DNA of 41,347 bases, taken from assembly GCA_020349945.1 (NCBI GenBank), contig CP070704.1:2469587-2510933 (forward strand). The letters run 5' to 3'. Below the pieces are notes generated by a model. The model made no database searches and had not been told where the DNA came from. It was given only the letters and a program-made list of their open reading frames with translations. Positions 1-7,854 of this stretch are shown here, in pieces. The number at the start of each line of letters is the position of its first letter. Within the stretch, counting starts at the first letter, position 1. A program made the position numbers and the translations under genes. The DNA is from Deltaproteobacteria bacterium (GTDB lineage Bacteria; Desulfobacterota; DSM-4660; Desulfatiglandales; B25-G16).

Positions 1-450
1 ATACTTGAAAAGGTTCTGGAATACCTCCTCGATGCTCTTCCGAGAATCGATAGAGCAGCCATTCTTCTATTTGATAATCAGGAAGGGCAGATAAAACAGG
101 AGATTGTCAGATCAAGACAAAATCAAGTCACTGGGACTATTCGTTACAGCCGCACGGTGGTGGACCAGGTCGTGCGGGGTGGCAAAGCAGTCAGGATGTC
201 AGACACAGCCTATGAATCATCAGCTGATTTTTCAGAGGATACGGACACCTTGAAAATCGGATCTGTCCTGTGTGTTCCACTCATAAGTAAGTCAGAAATC
301 CGTGGTGCTATTTACGTGGACTCGTTGAAGAGACCTTACGGATTCAGGAAAGAAGACCTTTTTTTGCTCACCAGTCTGAGTGGCTCCGTGGCGGTTGCTA
401 TAGAAAATTCTCAGCTCGGTTTAAGGCTAAAGAAGTCTCAGACCCATTGA
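1..450 (+). CDS. GAF-domain signalling protein, 3' end only
   Basis: The reading frame is open from the first base of the window and stops with TGA at 448-450, so this is the C-terminal ~149 residues of a longer protein. The sequence is a GAF domain: it has the features IDRAAILLFD, IRYSRTVVDQVV, SVLCVPLI, RGAIYVDSL and the final VAIENSQL helix. The same motifs occur in the same order in the GAF domain of the FHA-GAF kinase starting near 3789 (RGAILLLD, SVICVPLT, GVIYVDSI, AIAIENARL), so the two are paralogues. By analogy, the missing N-terminus may carry an FHA domain; this is inference. The protein ends soon after the GAF domain, so no kinase or cyclase output follows it. GAF domains bind small ligands or mediate dimerisation; the ligand cannot be read from sequence. 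It converges with the zinc-ribbon gene ending at 507. Confidence 0.85.
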   Translation: MLEKVLEYLLDALPRIDRAAILLFDNQEGQIKQEIVRSRQNQVTGTIRYSRTVVDQVVRGGKAVRMSDTAYESSADFSEDTDTLKIGSVLCVPLISKSEIRGAIYVDSLKRPYGFRKEDLFLLTSLSGSVAVAIENSQLGLRLKKSQTH

Positions 451-506
451 GATCAGGATCTTTTGACCCCGATTCGTCCTCAAATCCTTTCGATCCCATG
501 GCTAGC

Positions 507-926
507 TCAAGGGTCTCCGGTTTTCTGAAAACGCCCCTTCTTCCTCTCAATCCTTGACGTAACCATTTCAGCCTCATCAGATGGGGTCTCCTGTGAAGCG
601 GAATCAGCTTGGGAATCATTCTCTTGGGAGTACAGCCCAGCATCACGCTGGGCGGAGTAAGGTTTTATTGGTTCCTCAGGAATCTCAGTTTCTAGATGAA
701 TTTCCAGATCTTCTCCCTCAATGCCTGTAATGTCGGTCAACGCGCCAACCTCAGGCTCAAATTCGCTGTCATCGACGTCACCCGTAAGAATACCAAGAAG
801 AAAAGGTGCGTCGGGTTTGTAGTCGGGAAGATCCAATACGTTTCTTACAGCCGTAAGATCCTTCCTGCACAGGGGGCACACCTGGTTATAGTCGAAACTG
901 ATATACCTGCATTTTGGACATTTCAT
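507..926 (-). CDS. Small zinc-ribbon protein with conserved LTGD linker and acidic tail
   Basis: A 139-residue protein with no characterised relative that I recognise. The N-terminus is a zinc ribbon with Cys3, Cys6, Cys17 and Cys20 (CPKC...CPLC). After it comes a short segment, residues 43-54, reading LLGILTGDVDDS, and then a low-complexity, acidic and probably disordered tail that turns basic at the end (RIERKKGR). The start ATG at 924-926 is preceded by a strong GGAGGT ribosome binding site. A paralogue lies at 6687-7256 with the same Cys positions and the same LLGxLTGD motif at the same residue numbers. There is no signal peptide or membrane segment, so it is probably cytoplasmic. The function is unknown; zinc-ribbon plus acidic tail could be an adaptor or nucleic-acid-associated protein, which is speculation. 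Confidence 0.8.
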   Translation of the reverse strand: MKCPKCRYISFDYNQVCPLCRKDLTAVRNVLDLPDYKPDAPFLLGILTGDVDDSEFEPEVGALTDITGIEGEDLEIHLETEIPEEPIKPYSAQRDAGLYSQENDSQADSASQETPSDEAEMVTSRIERKKGRFQKTGDP

Positions 927-1306
927 TCCTACCTCCGAGATTCAAGAAACAGATCACATTCTCTGCTTCATCGAAAATACACCTCCCTTATACAAAACTT
1001 CGCTTATGAAAGCATCAAAAAAATGTAGAACTACAAAACCCAAATAACCGATGTGAAGCATGAAAGATGGAAAACAGGAGAACGCTCTTACTGAGATTTT
1101 GGGGTTCGGCATTATTTTGACATTCGACATTTTCTCGCTTTGTTGAAGGCTTTTTTGCTCCGGGACCCAAGCCTTCAGAAGGGAATCGAGGAAACGGGTT
1201 CCACAAGAGCCAGCATAATCTACAAGGGATTTTCAAACCTCGTTAGATATTCCTGGATTTCAGGTAGCACTCAAGGCAAATGCTTGACAGCGGACATAGA
1301 AGGCGG
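927..1306. other. Gene-poor interval upstream of zinc-ribbon gene
   Basis: No convincing gene is seen here. The 926 end should hold the minus-strand promoter of the zinc-ribbon gene; a TATAAG-like -10 is visible but has no well-spaced -35. Around 1107-1140 the sequence contains the direct near-repeat TTGACATTCGACATT, which reads on the minus strand as AATGTCGAATGTCAA and has the look of a degenerate intergenic repeat. The remainder is the 3' flank of the ExeA-like gene, without an obvious intrinsic terminator. Confidence 0.5.
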
Positions 1307-2869
1307 CTATGAAGCCTGCTTTTTTTGCGGGCTGATTTTGAATTGGAGAGTCCGCAACACCTCACCCTCTGGGCTGAGCACATCCACATGCCAGTTTCCA
1401 ATGTCTTGGGATCGGATTACTTTCGAGCTATAGGTGCGCCAACTGAAGGACCTTACTGCGAGCTTTATCCTGGCCCTCTCGGCATTGCCGAAATACCAGA
1501 CATGGGTGATTTCAACAGGACTTCGGGCACCAATAATATTGCTAAAGCAGTATAGCTTGCCCACCGAGGCCTCAAACTTATCTCCAACACCTAGCGGTCT
1601 CCTACGGTAGATATCCCGACAGATCACTCCTTCCTTCACAGTGAGGCCTGAAAAGGATCCCTCATTTTCCCTCTTGAGAGGGCTCACCTTCTCCTTTGGT
1701 CCCTGCGGTTGCAAGATTTCACCGGGCTCCACTTCTTGTGTTTCTGTTGCGTCATCATGAGAGACGGGCCCGCTGATTTCTTCGTTGTTGGCTGAACGCC
1801 CTGTTTCCCCATTCTGCTCTTTCTCGAGTAGGAGACGCTGTTTTGTGATTCCGTCAGAAAAGACCTGATGATGAGCCTGTTTGAGCCCAAAGAGTTCCCA
1901 CAGGATATTCCGCGCCCTCTGGCTCATGCCCATAATCACCAGAACCACCAAAAAGAGGAGCACTGCAGCCCACTTCCAAAAACGGCCGATATGTATCTGC
2001 TTCACCTTTTTGGTCTCATATGGCTCCGGTGTTTTCAGGCCGTTTCCTGGAAAAACGTCCTTCAAGCTCATATCTTCGTAAGATTGCCTGACCATGGGAG
2101 CGGTGATCTTTCTTTTTCCTTCTGAATAACCAAGGAGCAAGGAATTATCCGCCAGGATGTTAATCACCCTTGGGTATCCCTGGGAACAATGATGGATTGC
2201 CTCGATAGCGCTTTTAGAGAAAATATCATTTCCCTTTCTTGCACCGGCTATCTTCAACCGGGTACCCAAATAGCCCCTCGTGCCCTCGAAATCCAGTGGG
2301 GGGATATGATAACGATAGCTGATACGCTGGAGAAGGGCCCGGCACCTTGGCTCACTCAATTTCCTATTAAGCTCTGGCTGGCCAACAAGAAAGATGTTGA
2401 TCAGTTTTTCGTCGGCATACTCCATGTTGGAGAGAAGTCTAATCTCTTCCAGCAAGTCGAAGGAGAGATCCTGTGCCTCATCGATGATAAGGACGAAATT
2501 TTTCTGATGATGTAGGCATTGACGTAAAAACTCCTCAAACTCAATAAGAAACTCTGCCTTTGATCTGAAATGGAGCCTCTTTTTGAAGGTTGAAAAGGCC
2601 AGATAATCTATAAAATCCTTCGATGATAGAAGAGGATTGGAGAGATAGACACGCGTGACACTGGTATCAAGATTGGTGAGGAGCGCTTGAATCATCGTCG
2701 TCTTTCCAGTACCGACATCTCCTGTCAAAAGGATAAACCCTTTTCTCTCCATAACTCCGTAAGTTAAAAGGGCAAGGGCCTCCTTGTGGCTCTTGCCCAA
2801 GTATAGAAACCGGGGTGATGGAGTCAGCCTAAAAGGAGCTTCATCCAGGTTGTAGAAGTCCGTGTACAC
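1307..2869 (-). CDS. ExeA/GspA-like AAA ATPase with transmembrane segment and C-terminal DUF2914 domain
   Basis: 520 residues. The N-terminal ~270 residues are an ExeA/GspA-type AAA ATPase: the family opening YNLDEAPFRLTPSP, Walker A GDVGTGKT at ~50-57, Walker B VLIIDEAQDL at ~126-135, and sensor-region motifs such as LVGQPEL and RISYRYHIPPL. A single hydrophobic segment near residues 300-320 separates the cytoplasmic ATPase from a variable linker. The last ~110 residues match the DUF2914 pattern (GVGDKFEASVGKLYCFSNI, then ITHVWYFGN and SSKVI). ExeA proteins help assemble secretins through peptidoglycan; here DUF2914 occupies the place where a peptidoglycan-binding domain is often found. The start is GTG at 2867-2869, with GAGGGG about 12 bases upstream and YTDFYNLDEAPF following directly. 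No secretin gene is in the window, so the partner is unknown. Confidence 0.9.
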   Translation of the reverse strand: MYTDFYNLDEAPFRLTPSPRFLYLGKSHKEALALLTYGVMERKGFILLTGDVGTGKTTMIQALLTNLDTSVTRVYLSNPLLSSKDFIDYLAFSTFKKRLHFRSKAEFLIEFEEFLRQCLHHQKNFVLIIDEAQDLSFDLLEEIRLLSNMEYADEKLINIFLVGQPELNRKLSEPRCRALLQRISYRYHIPPLDFEGTRGYLGTRLKIAGARKGNDIFSKSAIEAIHHCSQGYPRVINILADNSLLLGYSEGKRKITAPMVRQSYEDMSLKDVFPGNGLKTPEPYETKKVKQIHIGRFWKWAAVLLFLVVLVIMGMSQRARNILWELFGLKQAHHQVFSDGITKQRLLLEKEQNGETGRSANNEEISGPVSHDDATETQEVEPGEILQPQGPKEKVSPLKRENEGSFSGLTVKEGVICRDIYRRRPLGVGDKFEASVGKLYCFSNIIGARSPVEITHVWYFGNAERARIKLAVRSFSWRTYSSKVIRSQDIGNWHVDVLSPEGEVLRTLQFKISPQKKQAS

Positions 2870-3785
2870 GAGCTACGATAACCCCTCTAAAACCCTAATT
2901 CGAACATTTCCCCGAAGGTTGATAAAACCAAATCGGGGACGAATCAAATGAGAGCAACGTCAATCATTTTGCTGTAACCCCTAAAAGTCGATGGCTGAAG
3001 GCTTACATCCGCCATCGTTTTAACTATATAGTATATGTGCATTCAGCTCAAGAGGCTTTTTCATGGGGGATTCTCATCGACTATAAGGATTAGCCACAAT
3101 ATACCGAATTTAGCGCACGAAATCTCTCATGAGTTTCACCTCCTTTTTTTGATTCGTGTTTTCCCGCCCTGATTTTTAAATTGGCACTTCTTTTCCTCTC
3201 CTGTATTCATGGGGTGCAGTATTCCCTTGACCGAAAAGTATTTAGGGTTTTATAGTAGGAAGGGTACTGGATTTCTCATGATTTGGTACTTTCTCACGCA
3301 TATTATGCGTGGACTCCCAGTGAAGTTACAGTACCTATTTGGGAATTTCGGGAAATATTCCAACTGATTACCCTGGTATGATTCTTTCAGTAAAACTAAC
3401 AAGGGCTTACACTTTATTCGGCTATCAACCCAACGCTATCGAGCAGGACGCAGCCCTGCTTCTCATCTCAGCCAGTCTCAGTAGCCTTCTTTGCTCAGGA
3501 ATGCTATAAACGCTTATAGGGATAAGCATGAAAGAAATTCAACCTTCACGCATGGTAAATATGGAAAATCCTCACAGCGTTTTCGATGAGGTCAGGTATG
3601 GCTTCTCTGCGTGCGTGGATGTTCTGAAATCCATGGCGAGACGCTATCCTGATGAGAAAATAACTTCCAGCAAGTATATCAATTAGGGTCGAGTGTGTGA
3701 GCAGAGGTAAGCGGTAGGCCTGGACATGGTATATATCAAATAGCGTCGCAACAATGTTTTACGTGCTACCAAAACTCGGAGGGGA
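2870..3785. other. Long nearly empty interval upstream of the FHA-GAF kinase
   Basis: About 0.9 kb between divergent genes. The only reading frame with any merit is a 52-codon plus-strand ORF at 3528-3686, listed separately. A hairpin-like element, AGCAGG/CCTGCT with a 7-base loop, lies near 3442-3462, and a near-palindrome GGAATTTC..GAAATATTCC lies near 3341-3361. No RNA family that I know is recognisable. It must contain the minus-strand promoter of the ExeA-like gene and the plus-strand promoter of the kinase. Confidence 0.5.
3528..3686 (+). CDS. Possible small ORF or gene remnant, 52 residues
   Basis: ATG at 3528 opens a 52-residue frame ending TAG at 3684-3686. A GGGATAAGC sequence just upstream could serve as a weak ribosome binding site. 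The product starts MKEIQPSRMVNMENPHSVF and has mixed polarity and no membrane segment. I do not recognise it. It could be a real short protein, the 5' remnant of a decayed gene, or chance. The weak support is that it sits alone in an otherwise empty 0.9-kb region. Confidence 0.2.
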   Translation: MKEIQPSRMVNMENPHSVFDEVRYGFSACVDVLKSMARRYPDEKITSSKYIN

Positions 3786-3788
3786 ATG

Positions 3789-6359
3789 GTGAAAACATTA
3801 TATGTCATTGACGGTCCAATAAAAGGTAAATCTTTTACCCTTACTGATGGCGTCACTACTATTGGGAGATCCTCTGACAATGATATCTGCATCTCAGATA
3901 CGGCAGTTTCACGCCACCATGCGAAGCTTCTCAAGAAGGATGGTAAAATTTTTATGGTGGATCTGAGTAGTTTTCAAGGCCTCTTCATTGATGGAGAGAA
4001 GGTAGAACCAGGGCTGGAGGTTGAGTTAACAAAGGAGAGTACTATTATGATGGGAAATACCATTCTTTCATTCCAGGAGGAAGCCTCTGCAAAAGCGCTG
4101 GCTCAAGGATGCCCTATGAATCCACAAAAAAGACTCTTTGATACGAGCAAGTCAGTATTGGTAAAGGAAGGCTCCAGGGACTATATACCGAGCCTTGAAT
4201 TACTCCTTAGAGTGTCAAATATTTTTGCTCAATCCCTCAATATCGATGAACTCTTAGATGAGGTAATAGATCAGGTTTTTAATCTCTTAAAGAGAATTGA
4301 TCGGGGAGCCATATTGTTGCTGGACAAGGAAACTGGCGAATTACAAGAGGCGGTTTCAAAGACGAGAATGGATGATCAGGAAGGCATCTTCTCCAAGATA
4401 AATTACAGCAGGACGATCGTCAATAGAACTATAAAGGAGCGTAAGCCCGTAATGATGGGCAATACGAGCCATATAGATAAAGCTAACCTTTCTGATAGCA
4501 TAGAACGCATGAATGTCGGCTCAGTTATCTGTGTACCGCTCACCTATAAAGAAGATATTAAAGGAGTAATTTATGTCGACTCAATTGGATTGCCTGGAGG
4601 ATTCAGAAAGGATGATCTCGAAGTGCTTAATAGCTTAAGTAACACTGCGGCCATTGCCATAGAGAATGCGCGACTGTATGAGACAGTGAAACAAGAGTTA
4701 GCTGAGCGAAAGCGGGCTGAGGAGGAACTGGAAAAAGCGCGCAACAAGCTGGAAGACCAGGTTAAAAAGCGAACTGCTGAACTTTCAAAGAGTATACAGC
4801 TTCTAAAACATGAAATAGCCGGGCGCAAGCGGACAGAGGAGGCACTGCGGAAAAGCGAGGCGAAGTTTCGGCTCTTGGCGGAGAACATCCAAGATGTCTT
4901 TTGGATAAGTACTCCAGGGATTAAGGAAATGATCTACGTTAGTCCTGCATATGAGAAGATCTGGGGCCGTACACGGGACAGCTGGTATAAATCCCCGCAG
5001 TCTTTTATTGAGGCCATTCATCCTGAGGATCGGGAGCGAGTGCACGCCGGGGTAAAGGAGCATGAAAAAGGATTCTGGAATTTTGAATACCGAATTATAC
5101 AGCCTGACGGGTGCTTCCGCTGGATTCAAGATCGTGGCTTTCCCATCCGAGATGAGCAGGGTAATCTAATTTGGATGTGCGGTGTGGCTTCCGACCTCAC
5201 CGAACGGAAGCAGCTCGAGGCCCAACTGCGGCAAGCTCAAAAAATGGAGGCCTTAGGCACCCTAGCTGGTGGCATTGCCCATAACTTTAACAACCTGCTC
5301 ATGGCTATCATGGGAAATGCCTCCTTGATCCTTTTAGAGACCGATCCCGCTCATCCGAACTATGAAAAGCTAAAGACCATTGAAGGACTAGGCAATAGAG
5401 GAGCTAAGCTGACTAACCACCTCCTGGGGTATGCCAGGGAAGGAACATACCAGATCAAGCCCATTGATGTGAACCAATTGGTAAGAGAGACCTCTCATAC
5501 CTTTCGTACAACCAGAAAGGAGATCAGAATTCACGAAGAATTTGCTGAAGACCTGCTGGGAATAATGGCAGACCAGGGTCAGATTGAGCAGGTGCTCATC
5601 AACCTGTATGTCAATGCGGCAGATGCAATGCCTCAGGGTGGAGATCTTTTCGTAAAGACCATGAATGTCACCGATAGAGATATGACAGGCAAAGCCTATA
5701 AGCCAAATCCTGGAACCTATGTCTTAGTAACAGTGAGGGACACAGGCATAGGCATGGACAAAAAGACCATGGAGCGCATCTATGATCCCTTCTTTACCAC
5801 AAAGGGCCTGGGCAAAGGCACCGGTCTGGGATTGGCCTCTGTTTATGGTATTATCAAGGCTCATGGGGGATACATCGAGGTGGACTCTAAGAAAGGACGG
5901 GGAACTATTTTCAGCATTTACCTGCCTGGATCGGAATTGGAAAGGGAAGTAACAGAAGAGAAGGTGTTTCCTGAAAGAATCCTAAAAGGCAAAGAGACAC
6001 TCCTTCTGGTTGACGATGAAGCTGTGGTTCTCGATGTTGGTCAGGAGATGCTGAAGACTTTGGGCTATAGAGTCTTATCGGCCAGGAACGGGGAGGAGGC
6101 CATAGAGGTGTATGAGGAAAATCAAGACAAGATTGCCCTGGTCATCTTGGACATGATTATGCCAGATATGGGTGGAGGAGAGACCTATGACCGAATGAAA
6201 GAGATCAACCCTGATATCAAGGTCCTGCTTTCCAGTGGTTACAGCATAGAGGGGCAAGCGACCGAGATACTGAAACGTGGTTGTGATGGTTTTATCCAGA
6301 AACCTTTCAATATAAAGGAATTATCCCAAGAACTTAGAAAGACTTTGGATAAAATATAG
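3789..6359 (+). CDS. FHA-GAF-PAS hybrid sensor histidine kinase with receiver domain
   Basis: About 856 residues, with no membrane segment, so a cytoplasmic sensor. Order: FHA domain 1-~97 (TIGRSSDND, SRHHAK), GAF ~135-298, coiled coil ~299-345, PAS ~350-470, HisKA with phospho-acceptor His ~498 in AHNFNNLL, HATPase (N box NAADAM, DTGIGM, GTGLGLA) and a C-terminal receiver with phospho-Asp ~788 in VILDMIMPDM and the conserved Lys in QKPF. FHA domains bind phosphothreonine proteins, so this histidine kinase may receive input from Ser/Thr kinases; the FHA pocket keeps Arg and Ser-x-x-His but has QG instead of NG in the later loop. An in-frame ATG lies at 3786, but GGAGG at 3778-3782 is only 3 bases from it and 6 bases from GTG 3789, so GTG is preferred. 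No DNA-binding response regulator lies beside it. Confidence 0.92.
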   Translation: MKTLYVIDGPIKGKSFTLTDGVTTIGRSSDNDICISDTAVSRHHAKLLKKDGKIFMVDLSSFQGLFIDGEKVEPGLEVELTKESTIMMGNTILSFQEEASAKALAQGCPMNPQKRLFDTSKSVLVKEGSRDYIPSLELLLRVSNIFAQSLNIDELLDEVIDQVFNLLKRIDRGAILLLDKETGELQEAVSKTRMDDQEGIFSKINYSRTIVNRTIKERKPVMMGNTSHIDKANLSDSIERMNVGSVICVPLTYKEDIKGVIYVDSIGLPGGFRKDDLEVLNSLSNTAAIAIENARLYETVKQELAERKRAEEELEKARNKLEDQVKKRTAELSKSIQLLKHEIAGRKRTEEALRKSEAKFRLLAENIQDVFWISTPGIKEMIYVSPAYEKIWGRTRDSWYKSPQSFIEAIHPEDRERVHAGVKEHEKGFWNFEYRIIQPDGCFRWIQDRGFPIRDEQGNLIWMCGVASDLTERKQLEAQLRQAQKMEALGTLAGGIAHNFNNLLMAIMGNASLILLETDPAHPNYEKLKTIEGLGNRGAKLTNHLLGYAREGTYQIKPIDVNQLVRETSHTFRTTRKEIRIHEEFAEDLLGIMADQGQIEQVLINLYVNAADAMPQGGDLFVKTMNVTDRDMTGKAYKPNPGTYVLVTVRDTGIGMDKKTMERIYDPFFTTKGLGKGTGLGLASVYGIIKAHGGYIEVDSKKGRGTIFSIYLPGSELEREVTEEKVFPERILKGKETLLLVDDEAVVLDVGQEMLKTLGYRVLSARNGEEAIEVYEENQDKIALVILDMIMPDMGGGETYDRMKEINPDIKVLLSSGYSIEGQATEILKRGCDGFIQKPFNIKELSQELRKTLDKI

Positions 6360-6522
6360 TGGCGAGCATGTCAATATGTTGATCTCAAGGGGCTTACCAC
6401 GAGTAACCCACCTTGTTCATGCCTCCAACCCTGCATAGTATCTAAATGGCAATCCTTACGATAAGTGAATGATAGTGATCTGAGGAAAGCAGCACAAAAA
6501 ACCGTTACAATTCATAAATTCC

Positions 6523-6566
6523 AAGAAAAAAGGGTTAACCATGATAGTGGCTAACCCTTTTTTCTT
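6523..6566. terminator. Strong bidirectional intrinsic terminator
   Basis: A perfect 15-bp inverted repeat, AAGAAAAAAGGGTTA with its complement TAACCCTTTTTTCTT, encloses a 14-base loop that itself can pair CCA/TGG. Both strands show a GC-containing stem top and a T-rich end. On the minus strand it lies 15 bases beyond the 3' end of tRNA-Phe and so should end that transcript; on the plus strand it may end the kinase transcript. Confidence 0.85.
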
Positions 6567-6581
6567 ATTGCGTTTTTGGGA

Positions 6582-6654
6582 TGCCGAGACCCAGAATCGA
6601 ACTGGGGACACGGGGATTTTCAGTCCCCTGCTCTACCGACTGAGCTATCTCGGC
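6582..6654 (-). tRNA. tRNA-Phe (anticodon GAA)
   Basis: A complete cloverleaf can be folded on the minus strand: acceptor GCCGAGA/TCTCGGC, D arm GCTC/GAGC, anticodon stem GGGGA/TCCCC around loop CTGAAAA, T arm CCCAG/CTGGG with TTCGATT loop, discriminator A. The 3' CCA is not encoded (the next bases are TCC). The gene starts only 32 bases after the stop codon of the zinc-ribbon gene at 6687-7256, with no room for a normal separate promoter, so co-transcription is likely. Confidence 0.97.
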
Positions 6655-6686
6655 ATAAACATATTCAATTCAGAAATATCAAACCA

Positions 6687-7256
6687 CTACTTGCTGGAAT
6701 CCTCATCCTCATCAAAATCGAGTTCCAGATCCAAATCCTCCATATCAAGATCTACCGCTTTCGAATCCTTCTTGGTTTCTTCGCCCTGAACATCTTCTTG
6801 ATCTCCACTTCCCTCGATAGCCGGCGCCTCTTCTTTTCCTTCTGTTTCTTTACTAGCCTCTTCTGCAACCTCTGGACCAGTATCAGAAACAAGATCCATC
6901 TCTAAGTCTTCGTCATCCTCAGCAGAACTAAGATCACCTAAGTCAAGCTCGGCCTCTTTACCTGACTCTGATATAGGTTCCTCCTCTATATTAATATCCA
7001 GTTCCGAACCATCATCATATATTTCTTCCTCACCTTTCAGCTTCACATCTTCAGCACCTTTTTCACCTGATTCCGGTACCCTCAGTTCAACACTGCTATC
7101 ATCGAGATCCCCGGTCAGGGAGCCCAAGAGAGAAGGTGGATTAGGTTTAATAGCAGAGATATTCAATTTAGCCTTCTCTGCTGACATATCCTTGCCACAT
7201 CTCGGACAGATGTCTAAATAATCAAAGGCAACATATTTGCACTTCGGGCATTTCAT
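6687..7256 (-). CDS. Zinc-ribbon protein with very acidic tail, paralogue of the 507-926 gene
   Basis: 189 residues. The zinc ribbon has Cys3, Cys6, Cys17 and Cys20 (CPKC...CPRC), followed by the conserved LLGSLTGDLDDS at residues 43-54. The first 57 residues align to the 507-926 protein without any gap, whereas the tails differ. The tail (~residues 60-189) is extremely Glu/Asp-rich and must be disordered. There is no membrane segment. The start ATG at 7254-7256 has GGGG about 5 bases upstream, and a well-formed promoter lies 52-80 bases upstream. tRNA-Phe follows 32 bases after the stop, then a strong terminator, so this looks like a mixed mRNA/tRNA transcript. The function is unknown. Confidence 0.85.
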   Translation of the reverse strand: MKCPKCKYVAFDYLDICPRCGKDMSAEKAKLNISAIKPNPPSLLGSLTGDLDDSSVELRVPESGEKGAEDVKLKGEEEIYDDGSELDINIEEEPISESGKEAELDLGDLSSAEDDEDLEMDLVSDTGPEVAEEASKETEGKEEAPAIEGSGDQEDVQGEETKKDSKAVDLDMEDLDLELDFDEDEDSSK

Positions 7257-7307
7257 GATAACCCCACTATAATAAGATTAAGTGAGAAAAAATTCAGTTA
7301 ACAAGAC

Positions 7308-7336
7308 CCTATATAAACATTTATCATAATTGTCAA
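7308..7336 (-). promoter_or_regulatory. Predicted sigma-70 promoter for the zinc-ribbon/tRNA-Phe unit
   Basis: On the minus strand: TTGACA, a 17-base spacer, TATAGG. The predicted start lies ~45 bases upstream of the ATG at 7256. A perfect -35 and optimal spacing make it one of the best promoter matches in the window. Confidence 0.65.
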
Positions 7337-7377
7337 GTAATTACAATTAAATAAATCCTGAATCTCCATCCAGCAGT

Positions 7378-7854
7378 TCACCCTCTCACCTTCTCCCTGA
7401 TTGCCTGCTTGGCCAGTTTATCACATCGTTCATTTTCAGGATGCCTAGCATGACCCTTTAGCCACCGCCACTCTATCCGGTGGCGTTTGCTTACTATTAA
7501 TAATCTCTCCCAAAGATCCCTGTTTAAAACCGGCCTTTTCTGCGAATTTAACCAATTTCTTTTGAGCCATGAATTGATCCAGGTGGTGATTCCTTTGTAC
7601 ACGTAATTGGAATCTGTAAATATCCTAACGTGTGAAGGACTCCTCAATGCCTCCAAGCCTTCTATCACAGCCATAAGTTCCATTCGGTTATTCGTAGTAT
7701 TTGCGCAATATCCTGATATCTGCTTTTCCCGTGTTTGATATCTTAGTATGGTGCCATAGCCTCCCGGCCCCGGATTACCAAAGCAGGCACCATCAGTAAA
7801 TATTTCCACTATGCTGCTCTTACCTCTCTTCATTTCACCGTCGCTTTCTCTCAT
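7378..7854 (-). CDS. rnhA: Ribonuclease HI
   Basis: Cleaves the RNA strand of RNA-DNA hybrids, removing primers and R-loops in the cytoplasm. From the ATG at 7854 the product is 158 residues, close to the ~155 of E. coli RNase HI. The catalytic carboxylates are present: Asp in [16 protein letters not shown], Glu in NNRMELMAV, Asp in [11 protein letters not shown] and Asp in [11 protein letters not shown]; the basic-protrusion region (WLKRNW) is also present. A longer frame can start at GTG 7875, but ATG 7854 has GAAGG 5 bases upstream while the GTG has no ribosome binding site. It lies upstream of, and co-directional with, the zinc-ribbon gene, which has its own promoter. Confidence 0.95.
   Translation of the reverse strand: MRESDGEMKRGKSSIVEIFTDGACFGNPGPGGYGTILRYQTREKQISGYCANTTNNRMELMAVIEGLEALRSPSHVRIFTDSNYVYKGITTWINSWLKRNWLNSQKRPVLNRDLWERLLIVSKRHRIEWRWLKGHARHPENERCDKLAKQAIREKVRG

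Noticed and set aside
696..1028. A 110-codon plus-strand frame opposite the first zinc-ribbon gene
   Set aside because: It is the antisense shadow of a gene with intact zinc ligands and a strong ribosome binding site.
3060..3200. TTGGCACTTCTTTTCC-like sequence near 3180 as a sigma-54 promoter
   Set aside because: The -12 element lacks the required GC (TTCC where TTGC is expected).
3430..3480. Cyclic-di-GMP riboswitch suggested by GCAGGACGCAGCCCTGC
   Set aside because: Only a fragment resembles the GACGCA core; the GGCAAACC and receptor motifs of the class I aptamer are absent.
5250..5300. HNFNN in the histidine kinase H box, with Asn in place of the usual acidic residue after His
   Set aside because: I recall AHNFNN as a recurring variant in hybrid kinases of deltaproteobacteria, so it is not by itself remarkable.
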